A DNA stretch of 45,327 nt from DATLYF01 sp035575095. Its GTDB lineage: Bacteria > Pseudomonadota > Gammaproteobacteria > Competibacterales > Competibacteraceae. The translations under genes were made by a program, and so were the position numbers. The notes under the pieces were generated by a model. The model did not search any database, was not told the DNA's origin, and saw only the letters and a list, made by a program, of their open reading frames with translations. The stretch is from the NCBI GenBank assembly GCA_035575095.1, contig DATLYF010000033.1, positions 1 to 45,327 on the forward strand, given 5' to 3'. Every line of letters starts with the position of its first letter. Position 1 is the stretch's first letter. Below, piece by piece: positions 14,462 through 23,255 of this stretch.

Positions 14462-17400
14462 TCACGGCAAGGGCGCTGCCGTGGGCGTGGCGCAGGTATC
14501 GTTCGGCACTCCGGTGAAGGCGCTCAGCAGCCAGGCACTGGCGGTAGACGGCGAGTTCTCGCTCGCTACGTGGGTGCTGACCGTGAGCGGATCGATCACC
14601 ATGCCGCTGCCACCGTTGAGACGTTCCAGGCGGAAGGTCGACGCGTCGTACTGCGCGACCTGGATGCTCGCATCGTAAGGCGGGATACCCGTGCCACCAG
14701 CGGCGATATTGCTGCGGATATCGGCGCAGATATCGGCCTGGTTCATGGAGAAGACAAAGATGCCGTTGACTCCTAAGGGGAAGGCAGAGTTGTCATCCGG
14801 TTTGGCGACCTCATTGCCGGTGATGTTGACGTCCAGGCGCGGTGTCTGGCCGGTGCCATCGTTGGCCAGGACATAAATGCCCTCGAAATCGGTGCCGTGG
14901 ATGATGTTGTTGCGGATGTCCAGCACTGCCACCGAGGTATCATCAGCCGTCATGGAGATGCCGTTGCCGTCGACAGAGCCGGAGTCGGGTACACCCGCGA
15001 TACCAATGGCGTTGTTACTGACTGTGGCGTGGAAGTTGGAGCTTTCGTCCGAGGTCAGCAAGACAGCCGTGTTCGGCATGTTGGTGATGCGGTTGGTGTC
15101 GAGATTCAGCCGCAACAACCCAGTGCCCGCCGCACGGATGGCGAGGGCGTTGTCGCTGCTGGCACCGCCGATGAAAGTGTTGCCGTCGATCGTGGCGTTC
15201 AGAGTGGCGCCAAAGGTGCCCTGAACAAAGGCAGCGATCCCGTCGCTCTCCAGGCCGGAGAAGGTGCTGCCGTTGTACACCCGTAGCGTGATGGTAGATG
15301 TGCCGTCAGCGATCACACGCAAGCCATCCTCACCAAAGGGCTGGCCAATGGTGTTAGTGAAATCGGAATTGTCAACGGTCAGGTTCAGAGTGCCGCTGAA
15401 GTTGTGGACGTACAGACCGGCCTCGGCGGGCTGGTCGATCATGCTGTTTCGGATCAGCGCGTTACCCGACAGATTGTTATTGCCTGGGTCGGCAAAGTAC
15501 AAGCCGCTCTCGTCGTTACCGTCGCCTGCGCCCTGAACGATGCTATCGCTCAGAGTGAAGCCCACCACCCTGGTGCCATAGATACCGTGGCGGCCGCTGT
15601 CCTGGATGCGCATCCAGGACAATGAGACATTGCTGGCGCCGTTGAGGGCGACTGCATCGCTGCTGTTATTCTGGAGAATGCCGCCGGAATTGATGCTGCC
15701 GCTGCCAGTGATGGTGAAAGAACCGCTGGTGTTGGTGAGTTTGATACCGTTGGCGCCACCGTTGGCATCGATGCGGGTGAAGCTCAGCGTGCCACCAGAG
15801 TTGGTCAAGTCCACCGCCGGGGCACCGGCGCTGGCTACACTCACCTCGTTGATGGTCATGCCGCTGGCGCCGCTGCCGAACAGGCCGGTGCTGGCGCCAC
15901 TGGTGCTGACGTTGAAGCCTCGGGTGGTGACGCCGGGCGCCAGATTCACGGTGTTGACGATGGTAGGCCGCGAGCCGCCAATGCTGGGACGTGCGGCGCT
16001 GCCGACCGGCGGGGTGATACCCATGACCGCATCGAAGCTGGCGCCGCTGGCGCCTTGGCCGATCAGGTACTGATTGGTCTGCAGGCTGACGCCGTCGGCG
16101 TCGATATAGCTGGTGCCGCTCGCGTAGACGAAGATGCGGTCGCCATTCTGATTGGCTGCGCTATCGGCGGCGGCCAGTGAGTTGAACGGCGACGATAGGC
16201 GACCATCGCCTGCTGCTGCCGCGTTGTTAACGAACCAGATACGCGGTCCACTGACATCGAGGGTGGCGGTCACTGGCAGACTGCAGGCTGGCGTCGTATC
16301 GGTATCACAGATCTGGTACTCGAAACTGTCGCTGCCGATGAAGCCGGCTGGCGGGTTGTAGGTAAAGGCGCCAGTTGTGGTATCGATGTTCAAGGAGCCG
16401 CCATTGGCAGTCGTGGAAGGCACGGCGCCGCCGATCACAAAAGGCGTCGGTCCTCCCTCGGGATCGGCGATGATCAGATCCAGCAGATCGCCGGTGCCGT
16501 CGACATAGATCAGGCTGATGTGAGCCTGCACGGCATAGGCAGCCGGCGGGGCGGAGATCACCGGCGGTTCGTTGACGTTGCTCAGGCTCACGGTGACGGT
16601 GCCGCTGCCGGACAGGGCGGGTGAGCCGTTGTCGGTGACCTGGACGGTGAGGGTGAAGGTGGGGGTGGTCTCGAAGTCGAGGGCGCTGTCGTTGGCGACG
16701 GTGATGAGGCCGCTGCTGGGGTCGATGGCGAAGGCGCCGCCCACGTTACCGGCGGTGATGGCGAAGCCGTGGCTCTGGGCGGCATCGGCATCGGTGAAGG
16801 TGACGCTGCCGACGGCGGTGCCGTTGGCGCTGTGCTCAGCCAGGCTGAAGCTGGCCGGGTCGACTTGCGGTGCCGCGTTCTCGAGATTGGTGACATCAAA
16901 CCGGAAGAACAATCGGTCATGTTCCTGTGCACCGAATCCAGCCACTAGATCGGTGACCGGATCACCACCATCACCATTGGGGTCGGTGCCCAGGGGGCTC
17001 ACGCCGTTCCAGTCCGCGACATTGCCATCGGTCGCGAAATTGGCCGCCACCACCATACCGCCTGCGGTGAGCAGGAGCGCAACGGCGACAAGTTCCTGAC
17101 CAAAACCACCGCGACGCAAACGGTGGAACGCCAGCGTCGTCAGCAGACCGGCCAGCACTAACAGCCCCCAGCCGGTGAGGGAGGGAATGCCCACCACAAT
17201 ACCGAGCAGGCCAGGGCCGATCAGATCGTCACCGTTGGCGTCCTGGGCGGCGAAGTACACTGCGAGATTACGTGGACCGCTCGAAGATCCACTGACCACC
17301 GCGCTGTCAGCAACCGCCATTTCCACTGCGTCGGCACCGCTGGTGCCGACATTCAGCCCTACTGCACCGCTGCCGCTTTCGGTGCTGGTGAGGCTGCTGC

Positions 17401-17635
17401 CTTGGCAGCTTTCCAGGGTGATGGCGCTCACCTGGGGGATGGCGCCTCCTGTTACCTGGGCACTCAGGCGGTGCTCGATGCCGTTAACCGTGCCGCTGTT
17501 GGAAAGGGTGACGCTGCAGCCAGTGGCGGGATTGAGATCGTTGTCGATCAGAACCGAGTACTGAGCTGCCTGCAGCGGGATCACAGGCGCCAGCGTCAAT
17601 AAGGCAGCGAGCAGGACGATGGGGGAGAAGCGCAT
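14462..17635 (-). CDS. Giant exported cadherin / parallel beta-helix protein with internal IPTL-type sorting signal
   Basis: From the ATG at 17635 (AAGGAAG upstream) the protein has 1057 residues. Residues 1-24 are a Sec signal peptide ending in LQAA. Residues 25-148 form a Ser/Gly-rich domain. Residues 150-176 read IPSLTGWG, then a hydrophobic helix, then HRLRRG, the layout of an IPTL-CTERM sorting signal, which is normally at the C-terminus. A second hydrophobic stretch is at 182-198. A cadherin-like domain (about 258-355) ends in NVNEPPV, an Ig-like domain follows to about 480, and the rest is a right-handed beta-helix with many Asn/Gly/Ser turns. There is no C-terminal anchor. It is probably surface-exposed or secreted; the role is unknown. 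Confidence 0.85.
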   Translation of the reverse strand: MRFSPIVLLAALLTLAPVIPLQAAQYSVLIDNDLNPATGCSVTLSNSGTVNGIEHRLSAQVTGGAIPQVSAITLESCQGSSLTSTESGSGAVGLNVGTSGADAVEMAVADSAVVSGSSSGPRNLAVYFAAQDANGDDLIGPGLLGIVVGIPSLTGWGLLVLAGLLTTLAFHRLRRGGFGQELVAVALLLTAGGMVVAANFATDGNVADWNGVSPLGTDPNGDGGDPVTDLVAGFGAQEHDRLFFRFDVTNLENAAPQVDPASFSLAEHSANGTAVGSVTFTDADAAQSHGFAITAGNVGGAFAIDPSSGLITVANDSALDFETTPTFTLTVQVTDNGSPALSGSGTVTVSLSNVNEPPVISAPPAAYAVQAHISLIYVDGTGDLLDLIIADPEGGPTPFVIGGAVPSTTANGGSLNIDTTTGAFTYNPPAGFIGSDSFEYQICDTDTTPACSLPVTATLDVSGPRIWFVNNAAAAGDGRLSSPFNSLAAADSAANQNGDRIFVYASGTSYIDADGVSLQTNQYLIGQGASGASFDAVMGITPPVGSAARPSIGGSRPTIVNTVNLAPGVTTRGFNVSTSGASTGLFGSGASGMTINEVSVASAGAPAVDLTNSGGTLSFTRIDANGGANGIKLTNTSGSFTITGSGSINSGGILQNNSSDAVALNGASNVSLSWMRIQDSGRHGIYGTRVVGFTLSDSIVQGAGDGNDESGLYFADPGNNNLSGNALIRNSMIDQPAEAGLYVHNFSGTLNLTVDNSDFTNTIGQPFGEDGLRVIADGTSTITLRVYNGSTFSGLESDGIAAFVQGTFGATLNATIDGNTFIGGASSDNALAIRAAGTGLLRLNLDTNRITNMPNTAVLLTSDESSNFHATVSNNAIGIAGVPDSGSVDGNGISMTADDTSVAVLDIRNNIIHGTDFEGIYVLANDGTGQTPRLDVNITGNEVAKPDDNSAFPLGVNGIFVFSMNQADICADIRSNIAAGGTGIPPYDASIQVAQYDASTFRLERLNGGSGMVIDPLTVSTHVASENSPSTASAWLLSAFTGVPNDTCATPTAAPLP

Positions 17636-17757
17636 GGCGACTTCCTTTTCTTGTTTGTTCTTGCCGGTTTGTGGAACGGGCACCACGCCGCTCAGGATCC
17701 GTTCAGCGGGAATGTATACGAAGGCGCGGAATTTTTAACAGGGTAAATGCGATATCA

Positions 17758-17786
17758 ATTTATTTCCAGTAGTTGTTTTATGACAA
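17758..17786 (-). promoter_or_regulatory. Candidate promoter of the beta-helix/collar block
   Basis: The interval 17690-17835 is unusually AT-rich. On the minus strand a -35 TTGTCA (17781-17786) and a -10 ATAAAT (17758-17763) are separated by 17 bases, upstream of the giant exported protein gene. Other AT-rich hexamers nearby could serve instead. No gene is seen between 17636 and 17835. Confidence 0.4.
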
Positions 17787-17835
17787 ATGTACTACGACGC
17801 ACTCGCGCCGCCGTGAATATTGCACCGTGATGTGA

Positions 17836-18618
17836 TCAGGCAAGGGCAGGGAGGGGGCAGGGCAGACCGAACAAGTCGATGGCGTTGCACGAGGTGGCGG
17901 CGGCGACGGCCTGAGGCGATTCGCCGCGCAGTTCGGCCACGACCGCCAGGACCTCGGGAAGGAATGCTGGTTCATTGCGCGTCCCTCGGTGCAGAACGCC
18001 TGGCTGGTCGGGGGCATCGGTCTCCAGCAGGAAACTGTCCGCGGGCAGGGTCTTGACCAAGGTGCGCAGCCGGTTGGCGCGCTCGTAAGTGATGGGGCCG
18101 CCGAAGCTGACTAGAAAGCCCAACTCGCGCAAGCGCCGTGCCTGCTCTGCGCTGCCGGAGAAACTGTGCACCACTCCACGCAGATGCCCGACGCGGCGGA
18201 TGCACTTGAGTACTTGGTCCACGGCACGCCGGGCATGGATGATCACCGGCAGATCGAAGTCCCGCGCCAGCTTGAGTTGCGCCAGGAAATAGCGCTCCTG
18301 CTCCACGGGGTCCAGTTCCGGCTGGAAGAAATCTAGGCCGCACTCGCCTACCGCCACCGGACACTCCCGCTCCAGCCAACCGACCAGTTCATCCAGGTGC
18401 TCGGGGCGATGCTCGGGAAGATAGCAGGGATGCAGGCCGTAGGCGGGATACAGACCCTGGGCAGGATCGGCCACGGCCTTGAGCTTGGGCCATAGCCGCT
18501 GGCTCACCGCCGGCAGTATCTGGGCAATCACGCCGGCACCATGGGCTCGGGCCAGGGCCGCCGCGCGGTCGTGGTCGAAGCTGGCGTCATCGAAGTGGCT
18601 GTGGCTGTCGATGAGCAT
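17836..18618 (-). CDS. tatD: TatD-family metal-dependent hydrolase/DNase
   Basis: The 260-residue protein is a TIM-barrel metallohydrolase of the TatD family, related to enzymes with 3'-5' exonuclease activity. Metal ligands are visible in order: DSHSHFDD at the N-terminus (HxH), VGECGLDFF (Glu), VIIHARRA (His), VHSFSG (His) and ETDAP (Asp). The ATG at 18618 preceded by GGGAG is chosen; the open frame extends further but without homology. It lies 28 bases after lipA on the same strand. TatD proteins are not needed for Tat export despite the name. Confidence 0.92.
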   Translation of the reverse strand: MLIDSHSHFDDASFDHDRAAALARAHGAGVIAQILPAVSQRLWPKLKAVADPAQGLYPAYGLHPCYLPEHRPEHLDELVGWLERECPVAVGECGLDFFQPELDPVEQERYFLAQLKLARDFDLPVIIHARRAVDQVLKCIRRVGHLRGVVHSFSGSAEQARRLRELGFLVSFGGPITYERANRLRTLVKTLPADSFLLETDAPDQPGVLHRGTRNEPAFLPEVLAVVAELRGESPQAVAAATSCNAIDLFGLPCPLPALA

Positions 18619-18646
18619 GGCGCAACTCCCGCCACAGCCCTTGGGC

Positions 18647-19630
18647 TCACTTGACCAGCTCGCCTCTGGCCTGCAGGTCGGCATGATAGGAGGAGCGCAC
18701 CATCGGACCCGAGGCCACGTGCGTAAAGCCCATGGCCAGACCCTCCAGGCGTAGCGCTTCGAACTCCTCCGGATGCACATAGCGCTGTACCTTGAGGTGA
18801 TGCGCGCTCGGTGCCAGGTACTGGCCGAGGGTGAGCATCTCGACGCCGTGGTCGCGCAGATCGCGCATCACGGCGCGCACTTCGTCGAGGGTTTCACCCA
18901 GCCCGAGCATCAGCCCCGATTTGGTGGGCAAGGCCGGGTGCAGCGCTTTGATGCGCGCCAGCAGGGTGAGCGAATGGTGGTAGTCCGAGCCCGGACGGGC
19001 CTGGCGATACAGGCGTGGCACCGTCTCCAGGTTATGGTTGAACACATCGGGCGGAGCGTGGCGGAGCCGCTCCAGCGCCACCTCCAGGCGCCCGCGGAAA
19101 TCGGGGGTGAGGATCTCGATCTGGATGGTGGGGCAGGCGGCGCGCGTCTGGCGGATGCACTCGACGAAGTGGGCCGCGCCGCCGTCTCTGAGGTCGTCGC
19201 GGTCCACCGAGGTGATGACCACGTACTTCAGACCCATGGCGGCGATGGTGCGGGCGAGATTCATCGGCTCATCCGGATCGAGCGGCAGGGGGCGGCCGTG
19301 GCCGACGTCGCAGAACGGACAGCGCCGCGTGCAGATAGCACCCATGATCATGAAGGTGGCGGTGCCGTGGCCGAAGCACTCGCCGAGGTTGGGGCAGCTC
19401 GCTTCCTCGCATACCGTATGCAGGCGGTTCTCGCGCAGGATCTGCTTCAGGCGCTGCACTTCCGGGGTGCCGGGGAAGCGGGCGCGGATCCATTCGGGCT
19501 TGCGCAACTGCTGTTCGCGCGGGGTGGGCTCGACCTTCACCGGAATGCGGGCCATCTTCTCGGCCGCGCGCAGCTTCTCGCCGCGCTGCACGGTGCGGGG
19601 GGCGGTGGGAGTATCAGAGTGCTCAGCCAT
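18647..19630 (-). CDS. lipA: Lipoyl synthase (radical SAM)
   Basis: LipA inserts two sulfur atoms into protein-bound octanoyl groups to form lipoyl cofactors. The 327-residue protein shows both iron-sulfur sites: the auxiliary-cluster motif CEEASCPNLGEC and the radical-SAM motif CTRRCPFCDV. VFNHNLETVPRLYRQARPG and MVRSSYHADLQA are family signatures. The start at 19630 is preferred over the longer frame to 19678 and overlaps the end of lipB by eight bases. Confidence 0.97.
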   Translation of the reverse strand: MAEHSDTPTAPRTVQRGEKLRAAEKMARIPVKVEPTPREQQLRKPEWIRARFPGTPEVQRLKQILRENRLHTVCEEASCPNLGECFGHGTATFMIMGAICTRRCPFCDVGHGRPLPLDPDEPMNLARTIAAMGLKYVVITSVDRDDLRDGGAAHFVECIRQTRAACPTIQIEILTPDFRGRLEVALERLRHAPPDVFNHNLETVPRLYRQARPGSDYHHSLTLLARIKALHPALPTKSGLMLGLGETLDEVRAVMRDLRDHGVEMLTLGQYLAPSAHHLKVQRYVHPEEFEALRLEGLAMGFTHVASGPMVRSSYHADLQARGELVK

Positions 19631-20300
19631 CGGCGCGATCCTGTTCGGCAAGGGGCGGCAAGGTATCCGCCGTTTCAAAGGAAATATAACCCAACCAGCT
19701 TATCATGTTATGCAAAATTCCATTGGCTGCATCCCATATTCCGGAATTGATGCCGAGGTCACGGAGCTGGGTCATGGCCAGGCCAGCGTAACCGCAGGGA
19801 TTGATACGATTGAACGGCGCCAGATCCATGGCCACGTTCAGACTCAGCCCGTGATAGCTGCAGCCGCGCCGCACGCGCAGACCCAAGGAGGCGATCTTGG
19901 CGCCGTCGACGTATACGCCGGGCGCATCGGGACGGGCATAGCCGGTGATGCCGTGGCTGCCGAGCAGCGCCACCACCGATTGCTCCAGCAGCGTCACCAG
20001 CTGCCGCACGCCCAGCCCGGTGCGCTTCAGGTCGAGCAGGCAATAGATCACCGCCTGGCCCGGGCCGTGATAGGTGACCTGGCCGCCGCGGTCTACCTGC
20101 ACTACCGGGATGTCGCCCGGGGCCAGCACATGCTCGGGCTTGCCGGCCAGGCCCTGGGTAAACACCGGCTCGTGCTCTACCAGCCAGATCTCGTCGGCGC
20201 TCTCGGGGCCGCGCGTCTCGGTATAGGCCCGCATGGCTTGCCATACGGGCAGATAGTCGCGCCGCCCCAAGCGGCGCACGCACAGCGCGGGACGGTTCAC
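19623..20300 (-). CDS. lipB: Octanoyltransferase LipB
   Basis: LipB transfers octanoyl from acyl carrier protein to lipoyl domains, the step before LipA. The GTG at 20300 overlaps the ybeD stop as GTGA and gives 225 residues. Motifs include RGGQVTYHGPGQ, the catalytic Lys region DGAKIASLGLRVRRGCSYHG, and the catalytic Cys in INPCGYAGLAMTQL. The gene order ybeD-lipB-lipA is the standard one. The longer open frame to 20585 is a shadow of ybeD. Confidence 0.96.
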   Translation of the reverse strand: MNRPALCVRRLGRRDYLPVWQAMRAYTETRGPESADEIWLVEHEPVFTQGLAGKPEHVLAPGDIPVVQVDRGGQVTYHGPGQAVIYCLLDLKRTGLGVRQLVTLLEQSVVALLGSHGITGYARPDAPGVYVDGAKIASLGLRVRRGCSYHGLSLNVAMDLAPFNRINPCGYAGLAMTQLRDLGINSGIWDAANGILHNMISWLGYISFETADTLPPLAEQDRADG

Positions 20301-20578
20301 AAAGCCATGACCACTTGTTCGTGCCGGCTCAGTTCCCGATAGATGGCATCTAACTGGGCCTTGCTGGTGGCACGGATGTTCAGCGTCACCGCCAGGTAGC
20401 GGCCGCCGCGGCTTTCCTGCACGCGCACCAGGTTCTCGTCCAGATCGGGGGCGTGACGGCGGACCAGTTCGATCATCAGTGCCTGGAACTCGGGACTGGT
20501 GCGGCCCATCACCTTGATCGGAAAGTCGCAGGGAAATTCCAGCAGAGCAGGGGGTGTGTCGCTCATGATCGCGCTCAT
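20297..20578 (-). CDS. ybeD: YbeD family protein (DUF493)
   Basis: A 93-residue small ferredoxin-like-fold protein. LLEFPCDFPIKVMGRTSPEF and SRGGRYLAVTLNIRATSKAQ are typical DUF493 stretches, and the end is LSRHEQVVMAL. Its role is not settled; an ACT-like regulatory fold and association with lipoate genes are known. It is coupled to lipB by overlap and lies 10 bases after dacA. A second ATG at codon 5 (20566) is an alternative start. Confidence 0.93.
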   Translation of the reverse strand: MSAIMSDTPPALLEFPCDFPIKVMGRTSPEFQALMIELVRRHAPDLDENLVRVQESRGGRYLAVTLNIRATSKAQLDAIYRELSRHEQVVMAL

Positions 20579-20588
20579 GCGGCACGGC

Positions 20589-21749
20589 TCACTCGAACCA
20601 GGAGTAGAGCCACATCAAGATGCTGTCGATGAAGCGGCCGAAGAAGCCGGCTTCGGCAACCATCTGGGTAGCCAGCAGAGGGGTCTCTGACACCACCTGG
20701 TTGTCCAGGGTTACTACTACGCTGCCCAGCGGCTGACCCTGCTCGACCGGCGCCACGATGCCATTGTTCACCCGCAGGCTGGCGCTCAATTCCTGATAGC
20801 GACCCTTGGGGATGGTGACGTAGAGATCCTCCGCCAGTCCCAGGGGCAACTGGCTGGCCTCGCCCTTCCACACCCGCGCTTCGGCCAGGGCTTTGCCGGC
20901 ATCGTACAGCTTGTGGGTCTCGAAGAAGCTGAAGCCGTAGTTGAGCAGGGCCTGGCTGGCGCTGTAACGATCCGCCTCCTTCTGCGCACCCAATACCACG
21001 GTGATCAGCCGGGTATCGTTGCGCTTGGCCGAACTGACCAGGCAATAGCCGGCGGACTGGGTGTGGCCGGTCTTGACGCCGTCTACGGAGGGGTCCTGCC
21101 AGAGCAGCCGGTTGCGGTTGTGTTGCTTGATGTTGTTGTAGGTGAACTCCCTCTCCGAGTAGAGCTTATATTGCTCGGGGAAGTCGTGGATCAGGGCGCG
21201 GGTGAGGATGGCGATGTCGTGGGCCGTGGTGTAGTGCTCGGGATGGGGCAGGCCGGTGGAGTTGGTGAAGTGGGAGTTCTTCATGCCCAGTTTGGCCGCG
21301 GTCTGGTTCATCAGGGTGACGAAGGTGTTTTCGCTGCCGGCGATGTGCTCGGCCAGGGCCACCGTGGCATCGTTGCCGGACTGGATCACCATGCCGCGCA
21401 GCAACACTTCCACCGGCACCTGCTTGCCGACCTCGGCAAACATACGTGAGCCTTCGGTGCGCCAGGCGCGTTCGCTGATGGTGACCTGGGCATCGGGCTT
21501 GAGTTTGCCCTCCTTCAGGGCGCCGTAGATGATGTAAGCCGACATCAGCTTGGTGATGCTGGCCGGCTCCATGCGCGTATCGGCCTCACTGCCGGCCAGC
21601 ACATTGCCGCTGGCGAAGTCGATCAGCACATGGGCGCGAACCGGCACCTGGGGCGGCTGTGGAATGGGATCGGCGGCGCGGGCCAGGGTGGCGGCGCAGC
21701 TCAGCAACAGGGACAGAATGAAGGTACGCAACAGATTAGGCATCAACAT
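20589..21749 (-). CDS. dacA: D-alanyl-D-alanine carboxypeptidase (PBP5/6 type)
   Basis: DacA removes the terminal D-Ala from peptidoglycan pentapeptides in the periplasm. Counting from the ATG at 21749, residues 1-26 are a signal peptide, SxxK is S64-ITK67, SxN is S124-GN126 and KTG is at 226-228. The C-terminal PBP5-associated domain is followed by an amphipathic membrane-binding helix, FFGRFIDSILMWLYSWF. The start is uncertain: ATGs at 21743, 21749 and 21809 are in frame, none with a strong ribosome-binding site, though AAGGGA precedes 21809. Confidence 0.94.
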   Translation of the reverse strand: MLMPNLLRTFILSLLLSCAATLARAADPIPQPPQVPVRAHVLIDFASGNVLAGSEADTRMEPASITKLMSAYIIYGALKEGKLKPDAQVTISERAWRTEGSRMFAEVGKQVPVEVLLRGMVIQSGNDATVALAEHIAGSENTFVTLMNQTAAKLGMKNSHFTNSTGLPHPEHYTTAHDIAILTRALIHDFPEQYKLYSEREFTYNNIKQHNRNRLLWQDPSVDGVKTGHTQSAGYCLVSSAKRNDTRLITVVLGAQKEADRYSASQALLNYGFSFFETHKLYDAGKALAEARVWKGEASQLPLGLAEDLYVTIPKGRYQELSASLRVNNGIVAPVEQGQPLGSVVVTLDNQVVSETPLLATQMVAEAGFFGRFIDSILMWLYSWFE

Positions 21750-21880
21750 GACTGGACGTCTGCACTCCGCGGTGGGCCGCATGCTATCCGCAGAGCGCCG
21801 CGTTGGCATGGCGTCGTTCCCTTACGCCAGCGGGCGCGGCGCTTGCGAACGGTCTCTGGCGTGATTGCACAAGGCCTGAA

Positions 21881-21909
21881 ATTTTACCGGCAAGCGGGGG
21901 CCGGGACAA
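21881..21909 (-). promoter_or_regulatory. Candidate sigma-70 promoter for dacA
   Basis: On the minus strand a -35 TTGTCC (21904-21909) and a -10 TAAAAT (21881-21886) are separated by exactly 17 bases, just after the rlpA stop and upstream of dacA. The 167-base rlpA-dacA gap fits a separate transcription start for dacA-ybeD-lipB-lipA. Confidence 0.5.
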
Positions 21910-21916
21910 ACGCCAC

Positions 21917-23068
21917 CTATTCGACCACCAGGTGAGGTCGGCTGTAGCCCAGGCTGGCCAGGCGCAGGGCCAAGCGTTCGACCTCGTCGCGGTCGTGCAG
22001 AGGACCGATGCGCACCCGGTGCAGGTTGCCGGCCGAAGCGATGCTGCTGTTGCGGCCGAGCTGATGGGAGAGTTGCTGACGCAATTGCTCGGCATTCTGG
22101 CGCTGGTTGAAGGCAGCCACCTGCAGATACAAGGATGCATCCGCTACGGGTGCGATAGAGAGTGGCTGCGATGAGGCCAGTGCCAGCCGCGGGGTCATCG
22201 GCAGCGCCATCGGCCCCGGCGGTTGTGCGGCGGCTACAGGGGTGAGTGGCTGGGCTGGCAGCGGCTGTGCCGGCGACGTGCCAGCTCCGGCGGCCGCGGT
22301 CAGGGTGAGGGGCGGTACGGTAAGCGGTTCGGTACGGCTCGCCAAGACCGGCGTGGGCGCTGGTCGCGCCGCCGGAGTCGGTAGCGGCGCGGGCTGAGCG
22401 CTGGGTTGAGCGGGAAGTGGTAGCGCCGCCGGTGCGTCGCGTCGAGCCAGAAGCGGTGCCGCCGGCGGCAGCGGGGCAGCACGCTCGGCCAGGCGCTCGT
22501 TGCCGGCATAACCCCTGCCGCGCATCCGCTCCAGGCTGGCGAAATAGGTCTCGCCGGGGCCCGAACCCGGCAGGTACTGATAGGGCGGTAACGCCTCCAC
22601 TTCCACCGGCGCCGTGCCCTTGCCGATCACGCCCAGCTTCTGCGCGGCTCCGTAAGAAAGATCGATGATGCGGCCGTCTTTGAACGGTCCGCGATCGTCT
22701 ACCCGCACCACCAGGCTACGGCCGTTTTCCAGATTGGTGACGCGTACGTAGGTGGGGATGGGCAGGCTCTTGTGGGCGGCACTGATGCCGTGCATGTTGT
22801 AAGGCGTGCCGCTGGAGGTCTTCTTGCCGTGGAAGTCCGGACCGTACCAGGAGGCAGCACCGCGTTCCTTGTAGCCCTCGCTGCTGCGCGCGATGAAGTA
22901 GCGCTGGCCCAGGGCCACGTAGGAGTCCGGGTTGCCGGTGGCGCTGGGCGGCTCCTTGCGCGGCACCAGCTCGCCGCCGCCGGCAGTAGGGTCGCTGACC
23001 CTGGTGGAGCTGCAGGCGGCCAGGCCCAGGGCCAGCAACGGTAACAAGGCAATGCGGACTGTGCTCAT
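21917..23068 (-). CDS. rlpA: RlpA-type septal lytic transglycosylase, lipoprotein with SPOR domain
   Basis: RlpA is an outer-membrane lipoprotein that cleaves glycan strands lacking stem peptides and helps daughter-cell separation. From the ATG at 23068 it has 383 residues with a lipobox LAAC (Cys19). The double-psi beta-barrel is at about 70-165 (GAASWYGPDFHGKKTSSG, RVDDRGPFKDGRIIDLSYGA). A long Pro/Ala-rich linker follows, then a SPOR domain (about 305-383) that binds denuded septal peptidoglycan. A GTG at 23116 is an alternative start. Order between mltB and dacA is typical. Confidence 0.94.
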   Translation of the reverse strand: MSTVRIALLPLLALGLAACSSTRVSDPTAGGGELVPRKEPPSATGNPDSYVALGQRYFIARSSEGYKERGAASWYGPDFHGKKTSSGTPYNMHGISAAHKSLPIPTYVRVTNLENGRSLVVRVDDRGPFKDGRIIDLSYGAAQKLGVIGKGTAPVEVEALPPYQYLPGSGPGETYFASLERMRGRGYAGNERLAERAAPLPPAAPLLARRDAPAALPLPAQPSAQPAPLPTPAARPAPTPVLASRTEPLTVPPLTLTAAAGAGTSPAQPLPAQPLTPVAAAQPPGPMALPMTPRLALASSQPLSIAPVADASLYLQVAAFNQRQNAEQLRQQLSHQLGRNSSIASAGNLHRVRIGPLHDRDEVERLALRLASLGYSRPHLVVE

Positions 23069-23213
23069 GGAGAGTGCAGCCAAGAGGCGATCCAGCTTGT
23101 CGGTTGTTCGATTCACACGGGACGCAGGCGCGCCACCACTCCCGCTAGGCTAGTACACAGCCCGGGGGGATTTCCAGGGCAGAAGAGACTTTTCGTGTGC
23201 GCTCAGGCAACAG

Positions 23214-23229
23214 CGCCACAATTGTGGCG
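23214..23229. repeat. 16-base perfect palindrome between mltB and rlpA
   Basis: CGCCACAATTGTGGCG is fully self-complementary. It lies in the 139-base mltB-rlpA gap, 27 bases after the mltB stop on the minus strand. No T-run follows, so it is more like a binding site or a processing hairpin than a classical terminator. Confidence 0.4.
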
Positions 23230-23255
23230 GCCATATCCCGCATTGAGTGCTCGTG

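Noticed and set aside
14462..17635. RTX or autotransporter assignment for the giant exported protein
   Set aside because: No GGxGxDxxx calcium repeats and no C-terminal beta-barrel are present; the repeats look like a beta-helix and a cadherin domain.
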